From: Streptomyces sp. NBC_01241 | Lineage (GTDB): Bacteria > Actinomycetota > Actinomycetes > Streptomycetales > Streptomycetaceae | DNA: 64,000 nt | Reading direction: 5' to 3' | Assembly: GCF_041435435.1 (NCBI RefSeq) | Contig: NZ_CP108494.1 | Coordinates: 7,970,501-8,034,500, forward strand | Part shown: piece by piece, positions 17,769 through 27,117 of the stretch | How the letters are laid out: each line of letters starts with the position of its first letter | Position numbering within the stretch: the stretch's first letter is position 1 | The notes under the pieces: generated by a model | The model's input: only the letters and a program-made list of their open reading frames with translations | Told to the model about the DNA's origin: nothing | Databases searched by the model: none | Program-made: the position numbers and the translations under genes

Positions 17769-19651
17769 CCGGTGCCTCCCTTCTTCTCGTCGTCGACGAT
17801 CTCCGCATCGACGACCTCCTCCTCACCGGTGCCCGTGCCTCCGGGCGTGCCGCTGCCGGCCGTACCGCCTCCAGTGGATTGGCTGCCCTGCGCCTGCGCG
17901 TACAGGGCGGTCCCGATCCGCTGCGCGGCCGCCGCCGCCTTCTCGGTGGCGGTACGGATCTCGGCTGTATTGTCGCCCTCGGCGGACTCGACCTTGAGCT
18001 TTTCCTTGAGCTCGGCCACAGCGGCCTCGGTCTCGGAACGCACATCCGCCGGGATCTTGTCGGCGTTGTCCCGCAGCAGTTGCTCGGTCTGGTAGACCAG
18101 GCCCTCCGCCTGGTTGCGGGTCTCGGCGGCCTCCTTGCGCCGACGGTCCTCCTCCGCGTGCTGCTCGGCCTCGCGCATCATGCGGTCGATGTCGTCCTTC
18201 GGTAGCGAGGAGCCGCCGGTGACGGTCATCTTCTGCTCCTTGCCGGTGCCGAGGTCCTTGGCGGTGACGTGCATGATGCCGTTCGCGTCGATGTCGAACG
18301 CGACCTCGATCTGCGGGACGCCACGCGGGGCCGGCGGCAGGCCGGTCAGCTCGAACATTCCGAGCTTCTTGTTGTACGCCGCGATCTCGCGCTCGCCCTG
18401 GTAGACCTGGATCTGGACGGACGGCTGGTTGTCCTCGGCCGTCGTGAAGATCTCGGAGCGCTTGGTCGGGATCGTGGTGTTGCGCTCGATGAGCTTCGTC
18501 ATGATGCCGCCCTTGGTCTCGATGCCGAGGGACAGCGGGGTGACGTCGAGCAGCAGGACGTCCTTGACCTCGCCCTTGAGGACACCGGCCTGGAGCGAGG
18601 CACCGATGGCGACGACCTCGTCCGGGTTCACACCCTTGTGCGGGTCCTTGCCGGTCAGCTCCCTCACCAGCTCGGTCACCGCCGGCATCCGCGTCGAACC
18701 GCCCACCAGAATCACGTGATCGATGTCCGACACCTTGATCCCGGCGTCCTTGACCGCGTTGTGGAACGGACCCTTGCAGCGCTCCAGCAGAGGCGCCGTG
18801 AGCTGCTCGAACTGTGCACGCGTCAGCTTCTCTTCCAGATGCAGCGGGCCCTCGGCCGACGCCGTGATGTAGGGCAGGTTGATCGTCGTCTCGGTCGCCG
18901 ACGACAGCTCGATCTTCGCCTTCTCCGCGGCCTCGCGCAGACGCTGGAGCGCCATCTTGTCCTTGGACAGGTCCACGCCGTAACCGTTCTTGAACTGCTT
19001 CACCAGGTGGTCGACGACCTGTTGGTCCCAGTCGTCACCACCGAGGTGGGTGTCACCGTTGGTCGCCTTCACCTCCACCAGGCCCTCGCCGATCTCCAGC
19101 AGCGATACGTCGAACGTGCCGCCACCGAGGTCGAAGACGAGGATCGTCTGGTCGTTCTCCTTGTCCAGGCCGTACGCCAGTGCGGCGGACGTCGGCTCGT
19201 TGATGATCCGCAGCACCTTCAGGCCCGCGATCTGTCCCGCTTCCTTGGTCGCGGTGCGCTGAGCGTCGTTGAAGTACGCCGGGACGGTGATCACCGCGTC
19301 GGTGACGTCCTCCCCGAGATGCGCCTCGGCATCCCGTTTCAGCTTCTGCAGCACCCGGGCGGAGAGCTCCTGCGCGGTGTACTGCTTGCCGTCGATGTCG
19401 CCGGACTCGGGGAAACGCCAATGAGCGTCCCCCATGTGCCGCTTGACCGACCGCGCCGTGCGCTCGACGTTCGTCACCGCCTGCCGCTTGGCGACCTCGC
19501 CGACCAGCACCTCGCCGTTCTTCGCGAAGGCGACCACCGACGGAGTGGTCCGCGCTCCCTCGGTGTTCGCGATGACCGTCGGCTCGCCGGCCTCGAGCGC
19601 GGACACCACGGAGTTCGTCGTTCCCAGGTCAATGCCCACTGCCCGCGCCAT
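17765..19651 (-). CDS. dnaK: DnaK (Hsp70) chaperone
   Basis: A complete 628-residue Hsp70: GIDLGTTNSVV (6-16), VITVPAYFND near 120, VFDLGGGTFDVSLL near 170, the ATPase-to-peptide-domain linker DVLLLDVTPLSLGIE near 360, and an acidic end EEEVVDAEIVDDEKK. It binds and refolds unfolded proteins with ATP hydrolysis. Two genes follow on the same strand, grpE and a sensor phosphatase. The promoter region lacks the HspR site HAIR (CTTGAGT-N7-ACTCAAG); a different inverted repeat is present, which hints at separate control from the housekeeping heat-shock operon. Confidence 0.95.
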   Translation of the reverse strand: MARAVGIDLGTTNSVVSALEAGEPTVIANTEGARTTPSVVAFAKNGEVLVGEVAKRQAVTNVERTARSVKRHMGDAHWRFPESGDIDGKQYTAQELSARVLQKLKRDAEAHLGEDVTDAVITVPAYFNDAQRTATKEAGQIAGLKVLRIINEPTSAALAYGLDKENDQTILVFDLGGGTFDVSLLEIGEGLVEVKATNGDTHLGGDDWDQQVVDHLVKQFKNGYGVDLSKDKMALQRLREAAEKAKIELSSATETTINLPYITASAEGPLHLEEKLTRAQFEQLTAPLLERCKGPFHNAVKDAGIKVSDIDHVILVGGSTRMPAVTELVRELTGKDPHKGVNPDEVVAIGASLQAGVLKGEVKDVLLLDVTPLSLGIETKGGIMTKLIERNTTIPTKRSEIFTTAEDNQPSVQIQVYQGEREIAAYNKKLGMFELTGLPPAPRGVPQIEVAFDIDANGIMHVTAKDLGTGKEQKMTVTGGSSLPKDDIDRMMREAEQHAEEDRRRKEAAETRNQAEGLVYQTEQLLRDNADKIPADVRSETEAAVAELKEKLKVESAEGDNTAEIRTATEKAAAAAQRIGTALYAQAQGSQSTGGGTAGSGTPGGTGTGEEEVVDAEIVDDEKKGGTG

Positions 19652-19680
19652 CGCTGCCTCCTTTGCCCGTCATCGTCCGC

Positions 19681-19699
19681 ATGACATAGCATTTGTCAT
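19681..19699. promoter_or_regulatory. Inverted repeat upstream of dnaK
   Basis: Arms atgaca and tgtcat with a 7-base spacer lie 30-48 bases upstream of the dnaK start, in an AT-rich patch that runs to about 19720. The position fits an operator over the promoter. It is neither HAIR nor CIRCE. Confidence 0.4.
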
Positions 19700-20063
19700 C
19701 CTTTGGACGACATTTTACAACCGGATGGAGCCGAAGCGCATGGGCGGATCGAGTCGGTGACGATGTCCGCGGTACGGGTGAGGCGGTCGGCGGCTCCCGC
19801 CGTTCGGCAGGCGTCGACAGGGTGTCGAGCCGGTGGCCGCGGCGTGCGGGCGGCAATGCGGGATCGGGCGTGGACGCAGCGGCTCCGGAGTGCGGTGATG
19901 TTGCGCCGGGTACACGGTGAGGGCATGAGCCCGACCTGAGATTCGTCCTCCACAGCCCCTCGTCGGCCGAGTGGCGAAGGCGCACGGCCGGCTACGGGAA
20001 CGGACCGAAGCACCCGCACCCCGCGCCGAGGCGCGACGAACCCGACCTGAGAAAGGGACCGTC
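19700..20063. other. Divergent promoter region of dnaK and hemerythrin genes
   Basis: No gene is supported in this stretch. Reading frames on both strands are Arg-rich and lack ribosome sites. It should carry the promoters for dnaK (leftward) and the hemerythrin gene (rightward). Confidence 0.4.
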
Positions 20064-20627
20064 ATGGTCCACAGCGGCAACGTGATCGCCGAACTCACGG
20101 CCGATCACCGTGAGGTGGAGGAGTTCTTCGCCCGGATCGAGGCACAGCCGGTCGATCATCCCCAGCGGCGTGTACTGGCGAACCGGCTGACGGCGGAGCT
20201 GGTGCGGCACTCGGTGGCCGAGGAGATGCACCTGTTCCCGGCCCTTCGTGGAAACGTCCGCGACGGAAAGGGACTGGCGGCCGAGGAACTCGACGAACAC
20301 GCCCAGGTCGAGCAGCTGCTCAAGGACCTCGAAGGCATGCACGCCAATGATCCGCAGTTCGACGACACCGTCGCGCAGCTGAAGGCGGAGGTCACCTCCC
20401 ACATCGACGAGGAGGAGCACGACCTGTTTCCGAAGCTCGAGGCGTCCTGTTCCCCCGAGAAGCTGGACGAGCTGGGAGAGCTGGTGCGCCGGTCCAAGGG
20501 GACGGCTCCCACCCGCCCGCACCCCTTGCTCCCCGACACCCCGCCCGCCAACAAACTGCTCGCCCCCGGCGCGGGGCTGGTGGACCGCGTACGGGACCTG
20601 CTGAGCGGCCGCACCACCAAAGCCTGA
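20064..20627 (+). CDS. Hemerythrin-like (HHE) protein
   Basis: A 187-residue protein with two HHE-type helices pairs: LTADHREVEEFFARIE (near 10), HSVAEEMHLFPAL (near 49), ELDEHAQVEQLLKDLE (near 75) and HIDEEEHDLFPKLE (near 114). The His and Glu/Asp residues match a di-iron oxygen-binding site. The C-terminal 50 residues are Pro-rich. Hemerythrin-like proteins handle oxygen, NO or iron stress. GAAAGGGA precedes the ATG; a VOC protein gene follows 61 bases later, possibly in one transcript. Confidence 0.9.
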   Translation: MVHSGNVIAELTADHREVEEFFARIEAQPVDHPQRRVLANRLTAELVRHSVAEEMHLFPALRGNVRDGKGLAAEELDEHAQVEQLLKDLEGMHANDPQFDDTVAQLKAEVTSHIDEEEHDLFPKLEASCSPEKLDELGELVRRSKGTAPTRPHPLLPDTPPANKLLAPGAGLVDRVRDLLSGRTTKA

Positions 20628-20688
20628 AGTCCGGGCCACGCCTCGCCACCCGTGACCCGGACGAATTGTTCACCGGAAGGAGCATCGA

Positions 20689-21462
20689 ATGCCGGCCCTC
20701 GAACGGATCATGCCGGTCGCCGGGGCGCCCTGCTGGGTGAACCTGATGGCACGCGACCTGCACGCGGCGCAGTCCTTCTACACCGAGGTCATGGACTGGG
20801 AATTCCGTGCCAGCACCCTCGGGAACAACTTCTCCGTCGCCATGGCGCACGGCGAACCCGTCGCCGGAATCGGAGCCTGCTCACCCGGCGGCCCTCCCAC
20901 CGTCTGGACCCCGTACTTCGCCGTCCGGGACGCCGACGAGACGGCCGACCGGGTCCGGGAACGCGGCGCCACGCTCGCGATCGGTCCGCTCAAGATCGGC
21001 GCGGGGCGCGCCGCTCTCGCCGCCGACCGGGACGGGGCCATCTTCGGTTTCTGGGAGGGCCCGGCCCTGGCCTGGTCAGTGGGGCGGGGCAGCGCCGCCG
21101 CCCGGCTCGACCTGCAGACCCGCCACGCGTTCGAGGCTGCCATCTTCTACGCCGAGGTCTTCGACTGGGCCCAGCCGCCGGGCGGCTGCACGGTCGACTA
21201 CGCGCAGGACCACGTCCTCGTCCAGCTCGCGGGACACACCGTCGCGACTCTGCGCGGCGGAGGCATCGAAACTGCCCCGGACCCGAAGATCAGGCCCCGT
21301 TGGATCGTCGACTTCCACGTCCAGGACGGCAAAAAGGCCGCCGCGGCCGCCATCGAGGCCGGGGGCGACTCCTCACCGGTTGCCTCGCTCGCCGGTTCCG
21401 CGAAGGACGCCTTCCTCATCCGCGACCCGGATGGCGGCTTCTTCACGGTGTCCGACGACTGA
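20689..21462 (+). CDS. Two-domain VOC (glyoxalase/bleomycin-resistance fold) protein
   Basis: The 257-residue protein has two VOC modules (residues about 12-125 and 140-255; CWVNLMARDLHAAQSFYTEV and FEAAIFYAEVFDW start them, PDGGFFTVSDD ends the second). Similar Streptomyces proteins are annotated as hydroxylases or glyoxalase-like; metal ligands and substrate are not certain here. AAGGAG precedes the ATG. Confidence 0.85.
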   Translation: MPALERIMPVAGAPCWVNLMARDLHAAQSFYTEVMDWEFRASTLGNNFSVAMAHGEPVAGIGACSPGGPPTVWTPYFAVRDADETADRVRERGATLAIGPLKIGAGRAALAADRDGAIFGFWEGPALAWSVGRGSAAARLDLQTRHAFEAAIFYAEVFDWAQPPGGCTVDYAQDHVLVQLAGHTVATLRGGGIETAPDPKIRPRWIVDFHVQDGKKAAAAAIEAGGDSSPVASLAGSAKDAFLIRDPDGGFFTVSDD

Positions 21463-21627
21463 CGCGGTGGGAGCATCGACTCCGGGACACCGACTCCGGC
21501 AGCACCGACCTCCCGCCTCTGTCCCCCGGACGGCGGTCCGGCGTACTCCCACGGTGCCCGGCGCGACCATGGGCGATACGTCGGGACCTTCGGGGCCCGA
21601 GACTCCCAGAACCCCGGGACGGGACTC

Positions 21628-22073
21628 TCAGGCCCGCGCGGCGGATTCGTAGAGGTCGAGCAGCCGACCGCGCGTCGCGTGCAGTCGTTGGGTGAGTACC
21701 AGGCCGACCCATTGACTGATCGCGAATCCGAACTCGGGGTCGGACCGGCAGAGCGCGCGGATCTGGGATGCGTCGAATTGGTAAGCGCGAACGGGGCTCA
21801 CCGTCTCGGCTCCGAGCTCCCACTCGAAGGGCGGGAAGAGCCAGGACAGCCCGATCAGCTCGCCCGGCCCCAGGGACTCGATTTCCGTGCGACGCCGGTG
21901 CGGAAGCTGTGAGTCGAGGGTCACGGTGCCCGTCTTCATGATCCAGAAGTGGTCGGCAGTCATGGTTCCTCGAAGAGCCGGTGCCCGGCGGGGAAGAAGA
22001 CGTTTTCGGCAAGGCTCAGGAGATGGTCGCGGTGTGCGGGCGACAGAGACGTGACTTTGAATGTGGTGGTCAT
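21628..22073 (-). pseudogene. Cyclic-nucleotide-binding domain gene split by a frameshift
   Basis: The first part (22073-21960) starts MTTTFKVTSLSPAHRDHLL after a strong GGAGGAG and stops at FEEP. The second part (21963-21628) starts MTADHFWIMKTGTV and continues the cNMP-binding beta-roll (GELIGLSWLFPPFEWELGAE, then QFDASQIRALC). Together they make one ordinary CRP-like sensor domain of about 148 residues without a DNA-binding domain. One missing base near 21963 explains the break. The stop and the internal ATG overlap as ATGA, so coupled translation of two pieces is possible but would split the fold in the middle. Confidence 0.7.
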
Positions 22074-22469
22074 CGGAGAACTCCTCCGAGGAACGGCTCT
22101 GCGGAGGGCGGAACCTCCGGCTGCCGTACGGCGTGCCCGGCATGACATCGCGTGGACCCGTGGGACGCGGCGTGCGATGGACATGGTCCGAGCGCGTCGG
22201 CTCGTGCGGTCACGAGGTTCTGCCGACCTCTCGTAGAGGAGTTGTTCCCCATCACGGCCGAAGTACGCGACCGGCCGCCCGCGAGACCAGCCTGTCCTGT
22301 ACCGCTGCCGTGATCGCGTCGGGCGACTCCGTCACGGTGTGTGGCGGGTGTTGGGCCAAGCGTGGCCGGGCCGGCCGGGCGTGGTCGGGCCGGCCGAGGG
22401 CGGCCGGTCCGGCCACGCTCACCCGGCGGGACCTGCCGCCCCGGCGGACGGACACCGGGGCCTTGACGC

Positions 22470-22858
22470 TCAGACGGTCGGTGCTCCTTCGATTCGCCGG
22501 TTGCCGCCGTTGTACGCCTGCACAGCTGGTGGACGTCGACGGCGGAGTCCTGCGGGTCGTAGCGCACAGGCAGCCGGCGCTGTCCGTAGTCCTTGGCGAA
22601 CTCGTCGTAGACGGTGTCGAGTTCGAAGTACTTGCGGTCGTCGACGTAGTGCGGCTTGTATGCGTCGCGGGTGGTGAGGAAGACGACCTCGTCGGGGGAG
22701 CAGTAGTACAGCGAACCCAGGCACATGGGGCACGGATGGGCGAGCACATAGAGGGTGATGCCGACCAGGTGCTCGGTGCCGAGCTTGGTGCAGGCCTCGC
22801 GGATGGCCGCCGTCTCGTGTGCCCGGCCCGGTCCGCGGCGTGCCCCCGGAGTCACGAC
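22470..22858 (-). pseudogene. Nucleoside/guanine deaminase remnant
   Basis: The C-terminal two thirds of a cytidine-deaminase-fold enzyme remain: HETAAIREACTKLGTEHL, then the zinc motif HPCPMCLGSLYYC, then TTRDAYKPHYVDD and VYDEFAKDYGQRRLPV. The N-terminal strands and the HAE motif are damaged (AHET instead of HAE), a TAG stop lies just upstream, and a shift of frame near 22520 is needed to reach a natural-looking end (QAYNGGNRRIEGAPTV). It is probably inactive. Bases 22074-22469 contain no recognised gene. Confidence 0.65.
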
Positions 22859-23042
22859 GATGGCACGGAGCCCATCTTTCGGCCGGCTCGTGAGCTACCA
22901 GGGTATCGAGCCGGACTGGAGTACTCCAGCCGAACTTCTTCATCAGCGCTGGTCAGCGGCTTGGGTGTGGAGAATGTAGCGGGCTGGAGCCGTGGAAGTG
23001 AACTCCCTTGCATCTGTGAGGTGCTGAGGTCATGCCCTCGGC

Positions 23043-25619
23043 CTACTGCTGGGCGCTGATGACGTCCTCCGGGCGTCCGCCGAGTGCGACGCGGCCAGGG
23101 ACCAGCGTTGCCACCGCGGTGAGCACCGCGGCGAAGCCGAGGGCCCCGAGGAACATCGGCAGGTCGACAGACGGCTGGGCGACGCCCGTCATCCCGACGC
23201 TGAAGGCGGTGAGCACCGCGAGCGAGATGGCCGTGCCGAGCACCGCGGCGACCAGAACGATCAGGGCGGACTCGATCCTGAGCATCGACATCACCTGGCG
23301 ACGGGTCGTGCCGACGAGCCGCAGCAGGGCGAACTCACGGGTGCGGTCCGAGACCGACATGGCCAGGGTGTTGACCACGGCGATTGCGGTGAACGCGATG
23401 ATCAGGCCCATCGCGAGGTAGTTGACCTCGGCGTTGGATTGCTGCACGTCGGCCTGGAGGTCGTCGACCTGGGTGCGGTCGAGGACGCCGATACCCGGGA
23501 ATCGCTTGAGGGCGCCGGTCAACTGCTCGCGGCCCGCCTTGCCGTCACCGGCCGTCTTGACGAGGACGGAGGAGGCGAGTGGGTTGTCGACGTGCCGGGC
23601 GACCAGGTCGTGCGACATGGTCAGGTCGCCGAATCCCAGACCCCGTTCGTAGACGGCAGCGACCTTCAGTTCGGCCACGGTGGCGTCGCCGAGCGTCACC
23701 TTGAGCGTGTCGCCGGGCTTCTTGCCGAGGTGGTCGGCGGAGACGTCGCTCATCGCGATGCTGTTGTCCCCGAAGCCCTTGAGGCTGCCCCGGGAGACGT
23801 CCGGGTCCCAGTTCGTGGTGAGGCCCTGCGCGGAGATGCCCTGCGCGGAGTACTTGTCGAGGCCGACGCGGACCTGGGTCCGGACGATCTCGGTGACCTG
23901 GGTGACGCCCGGTACGGCGCGCAGCGCGTCCGTCGCCTCGGCGGGGACGCCGGGGCCGTTCGAAGCGACCACCCAGTCCGCCTTGTTGCCCGCCTCGGCC
24001 TGGGCCGTGGCGGCGTCGCCCATGGTGGTCTGCACGAACAGGACGGTGCAGGCCATGCCGATGAGCAGGACCAGTGGGGTGACGGCAGCGGCCATCCGCT
24101 TGGCGTTGGCCCGGGCGTTGGCGGTCGCAAGGTGACCACCGACGCGCGAGAACTTCAGAGGGATCCCGAGGATCGCGACGGCGACGCGGACGATGACCGG
24201 GCCGAGCAGCGAGACCGCGACGGCGAGGACCACGACGGACAGGAACGTGACGGGCTGCGAGGCCGGTTCGGTGCGCAGGAAGCCCAGCAGGACGACCACA
24301 CCGATGCCGAGCGCCAGGACGAGCATCCCCATGCCGAGCCGCCCCCACGCGAAGTGGTGCTGTTCCATGGACGCCTCGGACAGGGCCTCGGCCGGGCGGA
24401 TGCGGGCGGTGCGGCGTGCGGCGATGCGGGCCGCGACCCACGCCCCGAGCAGGGCCGCGCCGACGGCGGCGGTGAACGGCACGAAGCTGAAGGTGAGTTC
24501 GAGGGTGTCGGGGATGGCCTTGAAGTCGATGAACTTGCCGTGCAGCCAGTACGCGATGGGCAGACCCGCGACCGAGCCGAGTCCGCCCGCGAGGCCGCCG
24601 ATGATCAGGGCCTCGCGGCCGATCAGCTGACGGACCTGCTTGGGGGTCGCGGCGATGGCGCGCAGCAGGGCGAGTTCGCGGTAGCGCTGCTGGATGGAGA
24701 GCGCGAACGTGCCGACGACGACGAGGATCGCGACGAGCAGCGACGTACCGCCCATGGCGCCGCCCATGGAGACGAGTTTGACCCGGGCGTTGCCCGCGTC
24801 GAGGAACTCGATGGGGCCGCGCTCGCCACCGGTGGCGACGGCATACCTGCGGCCGTTGCCGACGAGGGCCTTCTTGGCCTGGTCCGCGAGTTCGCTCGCC
24901 GAGACGCCGGGCTTGGGCAGCAGGCCGACGGTCGCGACCTGGCCGGCCCGTCCGGAGAGGTCGCGGGCTGTCACGTCGGAGAAGAACAGCGAGGACTGCT
25001 GGTGCAGGTCGCCGTCTTTGGCCGCCGCGATGCCGCTGACCTTGTACGTCGTCGGGGCACCGGTCGACTGGACGACGAGGCTGCTGCCGGTCTTGAGGCC
25101 GGTGCGGGCCGCGAGTTCCCGGTCGAGGACGACCTCGTCGGCGCCCGTGGGCGCCCTGCCGTCCGTCAGCTCGAACGGCGTCAGTGCGGCGGAGGACCAG
25201 GCGTGGCCGTAGGACGGCTTGCCGTCGATGCCCGGCACGATCTGGCCCTGGGGGCCGACCGCGTACGCCGGGAAGTTCGTCTCGGGCACCGCCTTGCGTA
25301 CACCGGGCAGGCCGGCGAGGACCTCGGTGGTCCCCGCTGGGAGCCAGACCCGCTCGGCCAGCGGCTTCGCCTTGTGCTTCTCCTTGATCTTGTCTTTCTT
25401 CTTCTTGATGGTGGTCTGGTGGACGTTCTGGTCGGCGCCGACGATGACCGGGGCGGCGGCGTAGCGCTCGGTGGCGATGGTGCCGCGCAGACCGGTCTCC
25501 AGGAGGATGCCGCAGGCGGTGACCAGGGCGGCGGCGCAGAACAGGGCGAGGAAGGCGCCGATGAAGCCGCCCTTCCTGGCCTTGAGCGTCTGCAGTGCGT
25601 AGCGCAGCATCACGCCCAC
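23043..25619 (-). CDS. FtsX-type ABC exporter permease
   Basis: The 858-residue protein has an N-terminal helix (16-40), a large outside domain (45-265), three FtsX helices (about 280-405), a second pair of helices (about 440-530), a second outside domain (530-725) and three final FtsX helices (about 735-845). This ten-helix layout is typical for actinobacterial MacB-like exporters with two FtsX domains. A Lys-rich stretch (TTIKKKKDKIKEKHKAK, near 70-86) stands out in the first outside domain. Its start overlaps the end of the ATPase gene by 10 bases, so the pair is one transport operon. Cargo unknown; peptides, lipids or drugs are possible. Confidence 0.9.
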   Translation of the reverse strand: MGVMLRYALQTLKARKGGFIGAFLALFCAAALVTACGILLETGLRGTIATERYAAAPVIVGADQNVHQTTIKKKKDKIKEKHKAKPLAERVWLPAGTTEVLAGLPGVRKAVPETNFPAYAVGPQGQIVPGIDGKPSYGHAWSSAALTPFELTDGRAPTGADEVVLDRELAARTGLKTGSSLVVQSTGAPTTYKVSGIAAAKDGDLHQQSSLFFSDVTARDLSGRAGQVATVGLLPKPGVSASELADQAKKALVGNGRRYAVATGGERGPIEFLDAGNARVKLVSMGGAMGGTSLLVAILVVVGTFALSIQQRYRELALLRAIAATPKQVRQLIGREALIIGGLAGGLGSVAGLPIAYWLHGKFIDFKAIPDTLELTFSFVPFTAAVGAALLGAWVAARIAARRTARIRPAEALSEASMEQHHFAWGRLGMGMLVLALGIGVVVLLGFLRTEPASQPVTFLSVVVLAVAVSLLGPVIVRVAVAILGIPLKFSRVGGHLATANARANAKRMAAAVTPLVLLIGMACTVLFVQTTMGDAATAQAEAGNKADWVVASNGPGVPAEATDALRAVPGVTQVTEIVRTQVRVGLDKYSAQGISAQGLTTNWDPDVSRGSLKGFGDNSIAMSDVSADHLGKKPGDTLKVTLGDATVAELKVAAVYERGLGFGDLTMSHDLVARHVDNPLASSVLVKTAGDGKAGREQLTGALKRFPGIGVLDRTQVDDLQADVQQSNAEVNYLAMGLIIAFTAIAVVNTLAMSVSDRTREFALLRLVGTTRRQVMSMLRIESALIVLVAAVLGTAISLAVLTAFSVGMTGVAQPSVDLPMFLGALGFAAVLTAVATLVPGRVALGGRPEDVISAQQ

Positions 25620-26395
25620 GCTCCCAGGTGTGTCATGCGCTCGGCGACGAGGTCGGCGGTCGGGGCGTCCAGCTGTCCGGCGATCTTGCCGTCGGCCAGG
25701 AAGAGGACGGTGTCGGCGTGCGAGGCGGCCACCGGGTCGTGGGTGACCATGACGACGGTCTGGCCGGTCTCGTTCACGCAGGCGCGCAGCAGGGAGAGGA
25801 TCTCCTTGGCGGTCACGGTGTCGAGGGCGCCGGTCGGCTCGTCGCCGAAGATGACGTCGGGCCGGGTGATGAGGGCGCGGGCGATGGCGACGCGCTGCTG
25901 CTGGCCGCCGGAGAGTTCGGCGGGCCGGTGGGCGGCCCGGCCGCCCAGGCCGACGCGGCCGAGGATCTCGTCGAGCCAGTCCTCGTCGAGGCTCTCGCCC
26001 GCGAGGCGCAGTGGCAGCTCGACGTTCTGACGGACCGACAGGGACGGGATGAGGTTGAACGCCTGGAAGACGAAACCGATGCGCCGGCGGCGCAGCTTCG
26101 TCAGCTGGGTCTCGTCCATGTCGTTGAGTTGAGTGTCCCCGATGTAGGACCGGCCCGTGGTCGGCTTGTCGAGGCCCGCCGCGCAGTGCAGGAACGTCGA
26201 CTTGCCGGAGCCCGACGGGCCCATCACCGCGGTGAAGGAGCCGCGCTCGATCCCCACGGAGACCCCGTCCAGGGCGCGGACGCCGCGGCCGTTCCTGCCG
26301 TACACCTTGGTCACGTCGGCCAGACGAAGGGCATGCCCCTGGTCGACCGTGTTGTGGCCGTTGTCGAGGGAAGGGCGGCTCGTCTCGGTCACCAT
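25610..26395 (-). CDS. ABC exporter ATPase (MacB/LolD type)
   Basis: The 261-residue protein has Walker A GPSGSGKS, Q-loop FQAFNLIPSLSV, signature LSGGQQQR, Walker B VIFGDEPTG and the H-loop MVTHDPVAAS. It powers the FtsX permease encoded next to it. The ATG at 26395 follows GGAGAGGACAGG and is preferred over an ATG 21 bases upstream. Confidence 0.9.
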   Translation of the reverse strand: MVTETSRPSLDNGHNTVDQGHALRLADVTKVYGRNGRGVRALDGVSVGIERGSFTAVMGPSGSGKSTFLHCAAGLDKPTTGRSYIGDTQLNDMDETQLTKLRRRRIGFVFQAFNLIPSLSVRQNVELPLRLAGESLDEDWLDEILGRVGLGGRAAHRPAELSGGQQQRVAIARALITRPDVIFGDEPTGALDTVTAKEILSLLRACVNETGQTVVMVTHDPVAASHADTVLFLADGKIAGQLDAPTADLVAERMTHLGAWA

Positions 26396-26476
26396 GTTGC
26401 GACCTGTCCTCTCCATAGCGCGGTTCGGGGTCTCAGGGGGGGGTGATCTCCGAGCGTATAGGGCATCGAGTCGAGC

Positions 26477-27053
26477 GTGGTCCGTAGTTCAATTTCCGAT
26501 CTGCACAACGTCCACCTGCAGGGTCAGCGGTTCCGTGTGATCGCCCACGACGGCACTCCCGTCGACCGGATCTGGACGGCCGACTCCCTCCTCCTCGCGG
26601 CGGGCGCCCGAAGGACCTTCCGCGCAACCGGCGGCCCTGCCCTCGGCGTTCGCGCCGGTCGTGGACCTGAGCCGCTCGGCGATCGCCACCCGGCGCACCG
26701 TCGTGTTCTCCGAGAGCAAGGACGGCAGCAAGGACTACATCAACGGCAGACGGTTCGCCCCGAACCGGGTGGACATCCGGTCCAAGCCGAACACGGTCGA
26801 GGAGTGGACCGTGCGCAACGACACCAACGAGGAACACTCGTTCCACGTGCATGTCAACAAGTTCCCATTGATGAGCATCAACGGCCGACCGCACCACGGT
26901 CACGGTCTGCAGGACACAGCGAGCGTGCCCGCCAAGGGGCAACTCGTCGTCCGGATCCACTTCAGGAACTACACCGGCAAGACCGTCCATCACTGCCACA
27001 TCCTCATCCACGAGGACGCGGGCATGATGGCGGTGCTGGAGATCGTCAAGTAA
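26477..27053 (+). pseudogene. Multicopper oxidase remnant with internal deletion
   Basis: The 5' part encodes the end of cupredoxin domain 2 (LHNVHLQGQRFRVIAHDG, WTADSLLLAAGAR). Near 26617 the reading frame changes and about 40-45 residues expected in this family are missing; the rest (SAFAPVVDLSRSAIATRRT) leads into the third domain with the copper motifs HSFHVH and HCHILIHEDAGMM. The N-terminal domain is absent. An intact relative would be a laccase-like oxidase; this copy lacks its first copper sites and cannot be a working full-length enzyme. Confidence 0.8.
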
Positions 27054-27117
27054 ACACCGGGTGCCCGAACCATCACCCAAATAGCGCACATGTTCGAATG
27101 AGGGGTACGCTGCATAC

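Noticed and set aside
19652..19720. HAIR or CIRCE heat-shock site before dnaK
   Set aside because: Neither CTTGAGT-N7-ACTCAAG nor the CIRCE repeat is present; only a different short inverted repeat is seen.
27060..27117. Possible SOS box before the AlkB-like gene (cgcacatgttcga)
   Set aside because: The half-sites have the wrong spacing for the actinobacterial GAAC-N4-GTTC site.
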